Origin: Chitinophaga pinensis
GTDB lineage: Bacteria > Bacteroidota > Bacteroidia > B-17B0 > Aurantibacillaceae
Assembly: GCA_945860225.1 (NCBI GenBank)
Contig: CAMAPT010000016.1
Location: 28,995 to 92,994, forward strand
DNA: 64,000 nucleotides
Direction: 5' to 3'
Made by a program: the position numbers and the translations under genes. Positions 45,218-55,300 of this stretch are shown here, one piece after another (the stretch's first letter is position 1; each line of letters begins with the position of its first letter). The notes below the pieces were generated by a model. That model was given only the letters and a program-made list of their open reading frames with translations. It ran no database searches and was not told the origin of the DNA.

Positions 45218-46636
45218 TTAATCAGGTTTCAAAAATTCGTCGCCAGGTTGATATGGTAAATAACTAAAAATAAATTGAAACATTTCTTCCGTAGTTTGCA
45301 TACTTCTTACTCCTTCACCTTCTGTCACCATTTTTGGTGGATGATTAGGATTAAATGGATTTTTATTTGTGTTGTCAAACGTACCATAAACATGTATGGT
45401 TGTTCCGCCTTTTATAATAACCGGCTGTTTATAGGTGTAATAATACTGCCATCTGAAATCCCATTTTTTAATTTTTATTAAGGGTATTGTGTCCCCATTA
45501 GGCGAAAGAGCGAATGCCCAAAATGATTTCCCTAATAAATGCATATGAGGATTGACTGACAAAATTGAAATATCTTGATTTATTGTTGCTTTTGTATGAA
45601 ACGTTTGAATTTTATTGGGTAATAAAACTAAATTGGGTTCTATCTTTGAAATACCAAATGTTCCTAATTGGGTTTCGAAAATAGGACGTTTTGGTTTCGG
45701 ACCGTAAAATACATTAATATAAGAGCTATCTACAACATCTTGATTACTTGGTCCGTAATGGATATTTTTCAGTAAAATCGCTGCATTTTTACTAATTTGA
45801 TATCCCCCAATTCCATTTGAATAAACAGGCGGTGCATAACCTGGCAAATAATAAACGGTGTTAGGTGTTAAAACCGGGAAAGTGCCATCATCATTCAAAA
45901 TATTCATCTGCCTGTACAATTCCTTATAATCCTTAAAATCGTCTAAAGCAAATGTTAACCCCTTCTCAATATCTTTTTTATTGTCTTTTAAATAATTTAT
46001 CAAATGACCATTGACATGATGTGCCAATTGACGCTGAGAAGGCACAAATTCAAAATAACGAACAAATGTGTCTTTCTTTAATTGAATCGGTAATTTAACA
46101 ATATAAAAATGATCGGTTCCATTTCCTTTAATAGGGACCGCTTGTTTAAATTTAATAACTGTGTCGGGTTTTCCAAAAAAAGAGCCTTTATGAAATAAAG
46201 GGGGAGATGGAACGAAAGCATTTCCTTTAGGAGCACCATTTTCTGCCCATCGTTTAATGAGTTCAATTTCTTCGTTTGCTAATATTCGCTCATCTGTAAA
46301 GTGAGTATAATTTGGGTCTGCCGGCCAAGGTGGCATATATCTGGTCTGGGTAACAAATTTAATTTTATTAATATTCTTTTTCACGTCCTCATAAGTCATT
46401 AATTCGAAAGGTCCACTCTCTCCATTTCGATGACAAGGCGTACAATTTTTATAAATAATTAGGGCAATTTCTGCAAACGTGGGTTCTGTTTTTTTTAACT
46501 GCATTTCATCACCCGCACAATTACTAAAGAAACTTGTTGTAAATGCGTACACAAATACATACAGAAAAAACTTTTCAAAAAGTAATCTTAGCGGAATCAT
46601 ACACTTAATAAACAATTTAGCCGAATGATTCTTCAT
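45218..46636 (-). CDS. Cytochrome c fused to a PHM-type copper monooxygenase domain
   Basis: From the ATG at 46636 the protein has 472 residues (an upstream ATG at 46735 would overlap kynU). It starts with a hydrophobic export segment ending in SNCAG, where Cys40 may be a lipoprotein site. Residues about 50-140 are a single cytochrome c domain with Cys65-x2-Cys68-His69 and a possible axial Met101 in RYMPPWP. The C-terminal 300 residues match the copper type II monooxygenase fold of peptidylglycine hydroxylating monooxygenase. All six copper ligands are in order: His206-His207, His293 (NIHYG), His364-x-His366 (NPHMHLLGKSF) and Met452 (TTEEMFQF). It probably acts in the periplasm or on the outer membrane. 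It follows kynU by 25 bases. Substrate unknown; relatives are seen in Bacteroidota, but function has not been established to my knowledge. Confidence 0.82.
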   Translation of the reverse strand: MKNHSAKLFIKCMIPLRLLFEKFFLYVFVYAFTTSFFSNCAGDEMQLKKTEPTFAEIALIIYKNCTPCHRNGESGPFELMTYEDVKKNINKIKFVTQTRYMPPWPADPNYTHFTDERILANEEIELIKRWAENGAPKGNAFVPSPPLFHKGSFFGKPDTVIKFKQAVPIKGNGTDHFYIVKLPIQLKKDTFVRYFEFVPSQRQLAHHVNGHLINYLKDNKKDIEKGLTFALDDFKDYKELYRQMNILNDDGTFPVLTPNTVYYLPGYAPPVYSNGIGGYQISKNAAILLKNIHYGPSNQDVVDSSYINVFYGPKPKRPIFETQLGTFGISKIEPNLVLLPNKIQTFHTKATINQDISILSVNPHMHLLGKSFWAFALSPNGDTIPLIKIKKWDFRWQYYYTYKQPVIIKGGTTIHVYGTFDNTNKNPFNPNHPPKMVTEGEGVRSMQTTEEMFQFIFSYLPYQPGDEFLKPD

Positions 46637-46661
46637 TCGGCCATTGCTATTCAAACAGTTT

Positions 46662-47927
46662 TTATAAAAGTTGATGCAGGATTTCACCAAATCTATAAAT
46701 ATCTTCAAAGGAATTATACATTGGAACCGGAGCACAACGAATCACATTCGGCTCTCTCCAATCCGGGATCACTCCATTTTCAATCAATTTATCATATAAC
46801 GCTCTACCTTGTCCATGAGCCACAATACTAACTTGACAACCTCTGTTTTCTTTTGGAGTAATGATTTCCAAACAATTATTTTTTTGCTTGTTTATTTCAT
46901 TGATAATAAATTCAAGATATCCTGTCAATAATTTACTTTTTTCGATTAATTGATCCATTCCTACCTCATCAAATATATCTAGTGATGCTTTATAAGAAGC
47001 CATCGATAAAATTGGAGCGTTACTTAATTGCCAGCGTTCAACTGATTCAATAGGTTTAAATTCTCTATCCATCTTAAAGCGTGTAGCTTTATCATGCCCC
47101 CACCATCCGGCAAACAAAGGCAACTCGGTATTTTTATGATGTTTCTCATGAACAAAAGCACCTGAAACACTTCCAGGGCCTGCATTTAAATATTTATAAG
47201 AGCACCATGCAGCAAAATCAACATTCCAATCGTGTAAAGCCAATTTCAAATTTCCGGCACCATGAGCTAAATCAAAACCAACAATAGCTCCTGCTTTATG
47301 ACCTGCCTCCACAATTGATTTCATATCGAAGACTTGTCCACTAAAATAATTAACACCACCAATCATAATCAAGGCCAATGATTCTTTGTTTTCTTCTATT
47401 GCCTTGTAAATATCCTCATGTCTTACCTCGTATTCTCCATCTCTTGGAGCTATTTCTATTAATGCATCATTAATATCAAATCCATGAAACTTAACTTGAG
47501 ATTGCAAAGCATATTGATCACTTGGAAAAGCCTTTGCCTCGCATAAAATTTTATATCGCTGCTTTGTTGGACGATAAAACGAAACCATTAATAAATGTAA
47601 ATTTACCGTCAATTGATTCATCATCACAACCTCTGTTGGTAAAGCTCCTACTATTTTAGCTGTTTTATCAGTTAATATTTCATGGTAGCTCATCCAAGGA
47701 TTTTTTGCCAAAAAATGGCCTTCCACACCAAAAGTTGCCCAATCATCCAATTCTTGCTGAATATAATCTTTCGTTGTTTTTGGCTGTAACCCCAACGAAT
47801 TTCCGGTAAAATAAACCATATCCTTGCCTTTATTCTGAGGGATGTAAAATTTTTTCCTATAGGCATTTAAAGGGCTTTTGGAATCTAATTCTTGTGCAAA
47901 TTCAATGGTATTTAAAAACTGTGTCAT
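46662..47927 (-). CDS. kynU: Kynureninase
   Basis: KynU is a PLP enzyme that splits kynurenine to anthranilate and alanine, or 3-hydroxykynurenine to 3-hydroxyanthranilate, in tryptophan breakdown or NAD synthesis. The 421-residue protein has the PLP lysine Lys245 in AWCSYKYLNAGPGS, the FDLAHGAGN aspartate segment and the opening FYIPQNKGKDMVYFTGNSLGLQPKT. The tryptophan dioxygenase and kynurenine monooxygenase genes are not in the window. It lies directly upstream of the cytochrome c-copper monooxygenase gene. Confidence 0.95.
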   Translation of the reverse strand: MTQFLNTIEFAQELDSKSPLNAYRKKFYIPQNKGKDMVYFTGNSLGLQPKTTKDYIQQELDDWATFGVEGHFLAKNPWMSYHEILTDKTAKIVGALPTEVVMMNQLTVNLHLLMVSFYRPTKQRYKILCEAKAFPSDQYALQSQVKFHGFDINDALIEIAPRDGEYEVRHEDIYKAIEENKESLALIMIGGVNYFSGQVFDMKSIVEAGHKAGAIVGFDLAHGAGNLKLALHDWNVDFAAWCSYKYLNAGPGSVSGAFVHEKHHKNTELPLFAGWWGHDKATRFKMDREFKPIESVERWQLSNAPILSMASYKASLDIFDEVGMDQLIEKSKLLTGYLEFIINEINKQKNNCLEIITPKENRGCQVSIVAHGQGRALYDKLIENGVIPDWREPNVIRCAPVPMYNSFEDIYRFGEILHQLL

Positions 47928-48097
47928 GATGGTATGAATGATTTAAAAAACAGGCTAAAAGTACATAAAAAAGTTATTTAAAACATAAAGCGTTAAGAAT
48001 GCTAAATGAATACAAAACTTAAAAGGCAAACAATAAAACTAGCTATTGAGAGATGATGGATCAATAAAATGAAACAAATTAACCAAGGGCTTGTATT

Positions 48098-48616
48098 TTA
48101 CCCTCGCAATCTGGCCCTAATGGCAACTGCTGTAATAACAGAAGTAATTGTTCCCAAAAATAAATTTTTAAATATAATACTCGTACATTCTTTAAATAAT
48201 GTAACCTGTTGTATCTCCTGACTAATTAGCCCTGGTATTTCGGCTTCAGTAATTTTTAAATTACCATTTTTAATTTGAGCCTTAGCTAATTCAACCCCAT
48301 AGGTTTGTATGAAATTTACCTTATAAGCCTTAAAATCAACAGTAAAAAATATAGCTTGAAATACAACCAAAATAACCGTGCTGTAAACAATAAATTTCAA
48401 CCCTTCCTTCACTGCATCTTTACCTCCAATATGACTATTGTAACTGTATTTTTTTGCAAACAATACAGCAAATACACAAAACGGAATAATTAACAGCCAA
48501 CCGATAATGGTAACTTTATTAATTGAATGAACATAACCTCCATAAAATGTGATAGAAGTAGCCAAAATAACAACTAAACTATACAAAAACGAAGGAAGAT
48601 AGGTCTTGAGATTCAT
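48098..48616 (-). CDS. DUF4199-like membrane protein
   Basis: The 172-residue protein has four predicted transmembrane helices, two N-terminal (about 8-28, 35-55), one near 72-92 and one near 145-165, with a soluble segment between the last two. The layout and the Bacteroidota context fit DUF4199, a family without known function. It lies 48 bases downstream of the rho start region on the same strand, next to rho and upstream of kynU. Identification is by architecture and is moderately sure. Confidence 0.6.
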   Translation of the reverse strand: MNLKTYLPSFLYSLVVILATSITFYGGYVHSINKVTIIGWLLIIPFCVFAVLFAKKYSYNSHIGGKDAVKEGLKFIVYSTVILVVFQAIFFTVDFKAYKVNFIQTYGVELAKAQIKNGNLKITEAEIPGLISQEIQQVTLFKECTSIIFKNLFLGTITSVITAVAIRARLRG

Positions 48617-48664
48617 AATTTATACGATTAAAGTCTAATTATTTGTGAATATACATCATCGAAA

Positions 48665-50413
48665 TTATCGATTCATACCTATCAAAAATTCTTCATTAGA
48701 ACGTGTTTTGCTCAATTGATTCAATAAAAATTCCATAGCTTCAATAGGATTCATATCTGATAGATGTTTTCGTAGTACCCATAATCGTTGCAATGTTTCT
48801 TTATCCAACAATAAATCATCACGACGTGTTGAAGAGGAAGATAAATCAACAGCCGGAAAAATACGACGATTAGCAATTTTTCGATCTAATTGCAATTCCA
48901 TATTACCCGTTCCTTTGAATTCTTCGAAAATAACCTCATCCATTTTAGAACCTGTTTCTGTTAAAGCCGTTGCAATAATCGTTAAAGATCCGCCATTCTC
49001 AATTTTACGAGCTGCTCCAAAGAATCGTTTAGGTTTTTGTAACGCGTTGGCTTCTACCCCACCAGATAAAACCTTACCACTTGAAGGAGCAACTGTATTG
49101 TAAGCCCTGGCCATACGAGTGATACTATCCAATAAAATAACCACATCATGACCGCATTCTACCATCCGTTTTGCTTTCTCTAAAACGATATTTGCAATTT
49201 TAACATGCTTTTCTGCAGGTTCGTCAAATGTAGACGAAACTACCTCGGCTTTCACGCTTCGAGCCATGTCTGTTACTTCTTCAGGACGCTCGTCTATCAG
49301 TAAAATAATTAAGTAAACTTCTGGATGATTATAGGCAATGGCGTTGGCTATATCTTTTAACAATACAGTTTTACCGGTTTTAGGTTGAGCCACAATTAAA
49401 CCACGCTGTCCTTTACCAATAGGTGCAAACATATCAATAATACGTGTACTATTATTTTGCAGAGGATGGCCTGTGAGTTTCAGTTTTTCAGACGGAAACA
49501 AAGGTGTAAGGTAATCAAACGGAACCCTATCTCTAATATAAGATGGCTCACGACCATTAATTTCTTCGACTTTTACTAGTGGAAAAAATTTCTCTCCGTC
49601 TTTCGGAGGACGGATACCTCCACGAACAACATCCCCAGTTTTTAAGCCAAATAATTTAACTTGGGATTGTGAAACATAAATATCATCTGGAGAACTTAAA
49701 TAATTGTAATCCGAACTTCTTAAAAAACCATACCCATCAGGCATCATTTCTAATACTCCTTCTCCAATGGCAATCCCATCAAAATTATAATATACTTTTT
49801 CTGGTTTAGGATGATGTTTTATTTCATGCTCTTTTGCGCCCTTATTTTCAGTTGTATCCATCCCATCTGCCGTTTGTGGCTTCTCTTCAGCCTCAATATT
49901 AATGGCTAAATCATTATTGACCAAAGGTTTTGATTCAGATGGTTCAGGAGCAGATACTTTATGATGTTGCGGTTTATGATGATGTGGCTTATTTGAACGA
50001 TCTTCGCGTTTTTCAAATTTCGGTCTTTCTTGCACAGCTATTGGGCGCACAAGATGAGGACGTTCTTCAATTATTTTTTGAATATCCGAATTTTCATCCT
50101 TGACAAGATCTTCAGCTTGCTTATGAGGAGTAAAATTTTGCGGGGCATCATTTTCCGTATTAAACTTTAATTCGGAATTCAATGGTTTTTGAATACGAGT
50201 TTTTTTAAGCCTAACCTCTTTTAAACCATCAACTTCTTTTTTTGGAAATTGACTAACTAACTTGGCAGCTAATTCTTGATTTATAGCTTGCGCATCTACG
50301 ATTTTTAAAACCATATCCGGCTTAGCCAATCCTTTTGTGTCGATTCCAAACTGCTTACAAATGTCCTTTAACTGAGGCAGAGCCCTGCTACTTAAATCTA
50401 ATACTTCAAACAT
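48665..50413 (-). CDS. rho: Transcription termination factor Rho with a His/charged insertion
   Basis: Rho is the hexameric RNA helicase that ends transcription. The 582-residue protein has an N-terminal Rho_N region (about 1-55), a low-complexity charged insert (about 60-205) with a [11 protein letters not shown] segment, the cold-shock-like RNA-binding domain ([17 protein letters not shown] at 219-235) and the ATPase core with Walker A in AQPKTGKT at 342-349, followed by the [13 protein letters not shown]alker B block. The insert makes it about 160 residues longer than Escherichia coli Rho; such inserts are common in Bacteroidota and may affect RNA binding or solubility. Confidence 0.97.
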   Translation of the reverse strand: MFEVLDLSSRALPQLKDICKQFGIDTKGLAKPDMVLKIVDAQAINQELAAKLVSQFPKKEVDGLKEVRLKKTRIQKPLNSELKFNTENDAPQNFTPHKQAEDLVKDENSDIQKIIEERPHLVRPIAVQERPKFEKREDRSNKPHHHKPQHHKVSAPEPSESKPLVNNDLAINIEAEEKPQTADGMDTTENKGAKEHEIKHHPKPEKVYYNFDGIAIGEGVLEMMPDGYGFLRSSDYNYLSSPDDIYVSQSQVKLFGLKTGDVVRGGIRPPKDGEKFFPLVKVEEINGREPSYIRDRVPFDYLTPLFPSEKLKLTGHPLQNNSTRIIDMFAPIGKGQRGLIVAQPKTGKTVLLKDIANAIAYNHPEVYLIILLIDERPEEVTDMARSVKAEVVSSTFDEPAEKHVKIANIVLEKAKRMVECGHDVVILLDSITRMARAYNTVAPSSGKVLSGGVEANALQKPKRFFGAARKIENGGSLTIIATALTETGSKMDEVIFEEFKGTGNMELQLDRKIANRRIFPAVDLSSSSTRRDDLLLDKETLQRLWVLRKHLSDMNPIEAMEFLLNQLSKTRSNEEFLIGMNR

Positions 50414-50607
50414 AATTATGCTTTAATAAAGGGGGGATGATAATTGAAGAAGAAAAATTGTTGTTTAATGTTTTTTGTGATTTTGAAACAGCAAGATAAT
50501 GCAGTTTACTATTACGATGGTGCAAGTATAAGCATTAATTTTATATTTAGATATAATATCAGTATAATTTTCACTCTTGAAAACGAATGCCTTTACATGA
50601 AATAAAA

Positions 50608-50615
50608 TATCTTTG
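50608..50615 (+). promoter_or_regulatory. -7 element directly before pth, suggesting a leaderless mRNA
   Basis: TATCTTTG, an exact -7 match, ends four bases before the pth ATG at 50620. Transcription would start at or next to the ATG. The -33 position has no good TTTG at 18-20 bases. Confidence 0.4.
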
Positions 50616-50619
50616 CTGC

Positions 50620-51186
50620 ATGAGTAAGTTTTTAATAATTGGATTAGGAAATATAGGAGAGGAATATGCTAATACTCGCCACAATATTGGATTTGATGTT
50701 TTAGATTATTTAGCTAAAGAAAACGAGCTGAAATTTAAATCTGACCGATTAGCTGACATGACTGAATTTAAATATAAAGGCAAACAGTTAATCTTAATAA
50801 AACCTACAACGTATATGAATTTAAGTGGTAAAGCTGTAAACTATTGGATGCAAACTGAAAAAATTGCTACTGAAAATATATTGGTGATTGTAGATGAATT
50901 AGCCCTTCCTTTAGGCAAAATTAGACTTGGTCCTAAGGGAAGTGATGGAGGTCACAATGGTCTGAAAAACATTCAAGAGTTACTTAAAACAAATCAATAT
51001 CCAAGGCTACGCTTTGGAATTGGCAATGAATTTCACAAGGGAAATCAAGTGAATTTTGTGCTTGGAAAATGGAATGAGGAGGAGGAAAAATTACTACAAG
51101 AACGAATTAAAATTGCTGCGGATGCCGTTAAGGCATTTGCTTTTGTTGGTTTAGCAAGATGTATGAATGAGTATAACGCAAAATAG
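50620..51186 (+). CDS. pth: Peptidyl-tRNA hydrolase
   Basis: Pth frees tRNA from peptidyl-tRNA that has dropped off the ribosome. The 188-residue protein has [15 protein letters not shown] with the catalytic histidine, [13 protein letters not shown], and [27 protein letters not shown]. The start is placed at the ATG giving [13 protein letters not shown]; an ATG 11 codons earlier would precede the -7 element and has no family counterpart. It is transcribed away from rho and converges with tsaD, 43 bases away. Confidence 0.96.
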   Translation: MSKFLIIGLGNIGEEYANTRHNIGFDVLDYLAKENELKFKSDRLADMTEFKYKGKQLILIKPTTYMNLSGKAVNYWMQTEKIATENILVIVDELALPLGKIRLGPKGSDGGHNGLKNIQELLKTNQYPRLRFGIGNEFHKGNQVNFVLGKWNEEEEKLLQERIKIAADAVKAFAFVGLARCMNEYNAK

Positions 51187-51229
51187 TAATTATACCATCG
51201 AATTTTAGGCGCAATTATTAATTAAAAAG

Positions 51230-52273
51230 TTATAATCCATACCTTGCCAATGGAGTAATATCCAAACCACAAAAGTCGTTTCTTAGGAATTTATAATACC
51301 CTGTTATAGCAATCATAGCTGCATTATCCGTACAATATTGAAATTTTGGGATATAAGTTTCCCAACCTTGCCTTTTCCCTAATAATTCTAGCTCATCACG
51401 CAAACGTGAATTAGCAGAAACGCCTCCTGCAATAGCTATCTGTTTAATAGCAGTTTCCTTACTCACGGCCAATAAATTTTTCAATAAATATTTAATTAAA
51501 TGAGATTGATACGAGGCGCATATATCATTTAAATTTTCCTCTATAAAATTGGATTGTATTTTGACGTGTTCCTGAATAAAATATAAAAAAGACGTTTTTA
51601 TTCCACTAAAACTGAAATTATTATTCTTAAGATGTGGTATAGGAAATTTATATTTATTTGGATTACCTAATTTGGCATACTTATCAATTAAAGGACCACC
51701 CGGATAAGGAAGACCTAGTAATTTAGCCGCTTTATCAAAGGCCTCCCCTACAGCATCATCCTCAGTCTCTGCCAATAATTCAAATGTGTAATAATCAGAT
51801 ATTTTTACAATTTGGGTATGTCCGCCACTCACAGTTAAACACAAAAACGGAAAAAGTGGATGTGTTGTTTCTTGATTCACTTCTTTAATAAAATGAGCCA
51901 AAATATGACCCTGCATATGATTAACTTCTATTAACGGAATGTTTAGAGCTAAAGACAATGATTTTGCAAAAGACAATCCAACTAATAAACTACCGCTTAA
52001 TCCTGGACCCCTTGTAACAGCAATTCCACTCAACTGAACTAATTGAATATTAGCCTGTTTTAAAGCCGCGTCAACAACAGGAATAATATTTTTTTCATGA
52101 TCTCTACTCGCTAACTCCGGAATAACACCTCCGTATTGTTCATGTATCTTTTGGCTAGCCGTAATATTAGAAAATAATAAGCCATTTTTAATTACAGCGC
52201 AGGATGTATCATCGCAACTTGACTCAATGCCTAATATATATATGTCTTTTAATTGAACTTGTTTTTGCTCCAT
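51230..52273 (-). CDS. tsaD: tRNA N6-threonylcarbamoyladenosine synthase, TsaD
   Basis: TsaD transfers threonylcarbamoyl to A37 of tRNAs reading ANN codons. The 347-residue ASKHA-fold protein has LGIESSCDDTSCAVI (13-28) and the metal site NHMQGH with His119 and His123, plus KAAKLLGLPYPGGPLIDK. The other components TsaB, TsaC and TsaE are not here. It is divergent from tamB, with 80 bases between the starts, a common Bacteroidota arrangement. Confidence 0.97.
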   Translation of the reverse strand: MEQKQVQLKDIYILGIESSCDDTSCAVIKNGLLFSNITASQKIHEQYGGVIPELASRDHEKNIIPVVDAALKQANIQLVQLSGIAVTRGPGLSGSLLVGLSFAKSLSLALNIPLIEVNHMQGHILAHFIKEVNQETTHPLFPFLCLTVSGGHTQIVKISDYYTFELLAETEDDAVGEAFDKAAKLLGLPYPGGPLIDKYAKLGNPNKYKFPIPHLKNNNFSFSGIKTSFLYFIQEHVKIQSNFIEENLNDICASYQSHLIKYLLKNLLAVSKETAIKQIAIAGGVSANSRLRDELELLGKRQGWETYIPKFQYCTDNAAMIAITGYYKFLRNDFCGLDITPLARYGL

Positions 52274-52353
52274 GTAATTATTTATCTGTCCTCAAAACAT
52301 CTTAATGTATATTAACATTTAATTTTTAGGTTATTTGACTATTTTTATGCTTG

Positions 52354-55300
52354 ATGAGTATGACAAGCAAAATTACAAGAATATTATCGAAAACATCCCT
52401 GTTTTTGGTCTTTATTGTAATTGTTTCTCTTAATATTATTTACACAGCCATTCAATCAAATTTCTTTCAAACTTGGGCTGCTCAAAGGCTAACTGATTAT
52501 TTGAGTGAAGAATTGCATACAAAGGTTCACATCGATAAACTTAAAATCAGTTTTATCAGTAATGTCACGTTAGAAGGTGTTTTTTTAAGCGATCGGCATA
52601 ACGATACGCTCCTTTATGGCAAAAACATTACACTAAACGTTAGTAATTTTAACTACAAAACACATTTTTTAAATGTTGACGAAATCAATTTGAATGATGT
52701 TAAAATAAAACTTCTAAAATATAACCATGAACCGAATTGGAATTTCCAGTATTTGGTAGATTATTTTACTCCTAAGGATTCACTACAAAATGACACTGCT
52801 AAGTCTCCATGGAAAATCGCCTATGGTAATTTAAATCTGTATCATGTTGACTTTACCTATCACGTGTTAAACGATACGTTTAAAGTAGGCCAAAACATGA
52901 ATTATGATAACCTTCATGTTACTGATATTTATGGGGCTTTAAGTGATTTTGGTTTTAAAAAAGACACTATTTACGCCCAAATAAATAATCTGAAAGCTCG
53001 AGAACAATGTGGTATCGAACTACAAAATCTAACAACAAAAGCACGAATATCTTCTACCGAATTACGTTGTGATAGCATATACTTAAAAACGGCTAATAGT
53101 TTGGTAAAAGGAAATTTATTGTTCAAATACGAAAAATGGGAAGATTATTTAGATTTTAACAATAAAGTTTATATAAAAGGAAATTTGATTGATAGCACCT
53201 ATGCCAGTTTTAAAGACATTGCTTATTTTGCGGAAGAGCTTAATGGCTTTAAAGAAACAATTCATCTCACAGGAAAAGTGAAAGGTTTTGTGAATGATTT
53301 ACATGGTAATAATATCAATGCCCGTTACCGCGACCATACACATTTTTCAGGAAACATGAGCATTACCGGATTACCGAATTTCGAAAAATCATTTATTCAT
53401 TTTAATGCAAAAAAATTATCCACGAGTAAAAAAGATTTGGAACTGTTTCCGATTCCACCATTCAATAATCCTACATTTTTATCATTACCAAAAGAGTTTG
53501 AAAACTTAGGCGTCGTTTCATATATCGGAAAATTTGATGGATTTATTACTGATTTTGTGACTTATGGAATCTTTACAACAGATGTAGGAAACATCAAAAC
53601 AGATTTACAATTAAAAGACGATAAATCTAAACAGATAGAATATTCTGGTTCTATCACAACAACTGATTTTAATTTATCCAAACTACTTCCTGATGTAAAA
53701 TTTGTAGGTCCAATTTCCTTGTCAACGGAAATAAAAGGAAAAGGATTAAACATCGAAGACCTTGATGCAGAATTTAACGGCGAGGTGCAATCTGTTACCT
53801 ACAACAACTACCAATACCATAATGTTAGCATAGACGGGTTATTTAAAGACAAGATTTTTCAAGGAAACGTTTTAAGTAAAGATACAAATGCGAATTTCGA
53901 TTTTAGTGGAACGGTTGATTTTAATAAAAAAATCACTAAAATGGATTTTATTTCAACCATCAATAAGTTAGATTTAAATAAAACTCACTTTACCACTCCG
54001 CAACTAAATGGTAATGTATCTTCACAACTATTAATTAATTTAAATGGTAATAATTTAGATAACTTAAGTGGTCTTATTCACTTTGATAATACTATTTACC
54101 AAACACCTGAAAAAATACATAAAATCAACACCTTTAATTTAAAATTGGACCAATCAAGTGATGTTAAAGATATTCAGCTCAACTCCAATATTGCAAATGC
54201 TCGGTTAATCGGAAAGTACAAACTAAGCACCTTACCGGATGCATTTAAACAATACTTAAATGAATATTTTCCAACATTCATCAAATCAAAAAAAACAATC
54301 ATACATACCGATAAAGCTGATTTATCAATAAAAATTAAAGATTTTTCTATTGTCAAAGATTTATTTTTAAAAGACTTGATGATAAGTCCAAATTCAACAA
54401 TCGAAGGCTCTTTTGATGCTTCTATTAATTATTTGCATTTAAATACGAATACACCTTTAATTCAATATACTGGCTTAAATTTCAGGAACAATAAAATTGA
54501 TGTTAATTCATTACCGCATGGAATCAGTTTTTCATACAATTCAAAAGCTATTCAACTTTCTGACAGCCTTACTTTTAAGAATCCAAATTTCATATTTACG
54601 GCAAACGATAAATCAACTAACTTTAATCTGAATTGGGACAATGCCTTAATTCCTAACAACTCAGGAATCATTAATGGTAAAATTGATTTTGAGAATACGC
54701 AGGCTATCTTATATTTTGATAAAATAAAATATGTAATTGAAGATAGTATTTGGCAAATTAAAAAAAACAGTCCTATTACCATCGACACTGCTTTTTCTTT
54801 AGCAATCAACTCACTCACCTTTCATAATCATAATCAATTAATTACAATTGACGGAAAACTATCAAAAAACAATTCTGACAAATTAAACATCCTTATTCAA
54901 AATTTCAAATTAGCCCAACTTAATCCCTTTTTACAAGATGCTAAATTGAAAATGGATGGAACTGTAAATGGATTAACAAGTATTTTTGGTGCATTTAACC
55001 GCCCATTAATCACAAGCGAAATTGAGTTCAAAGACTTCAAACTAAATAATAAATTACTCGGTTTTGGTGAAATTAAAAGCGAATATGATCCAAATAAAGA
55101 ACATGTCAATATTAATGGTTATTCTGCATTTGCTAAAGATCTTGATGGAAATTTGATGAAAAATTTATTGTTTCAGGGTTACTATTATCCAAATAAAAAA
55201 AATGAAAATCTAAATCTTACCTTTAAAGTGCAGCCCCTCGATATTGGTTTGTTGCAACCCTATTTACAAGATATTTTAACATTCAAAGTTGGTTTTCTAA

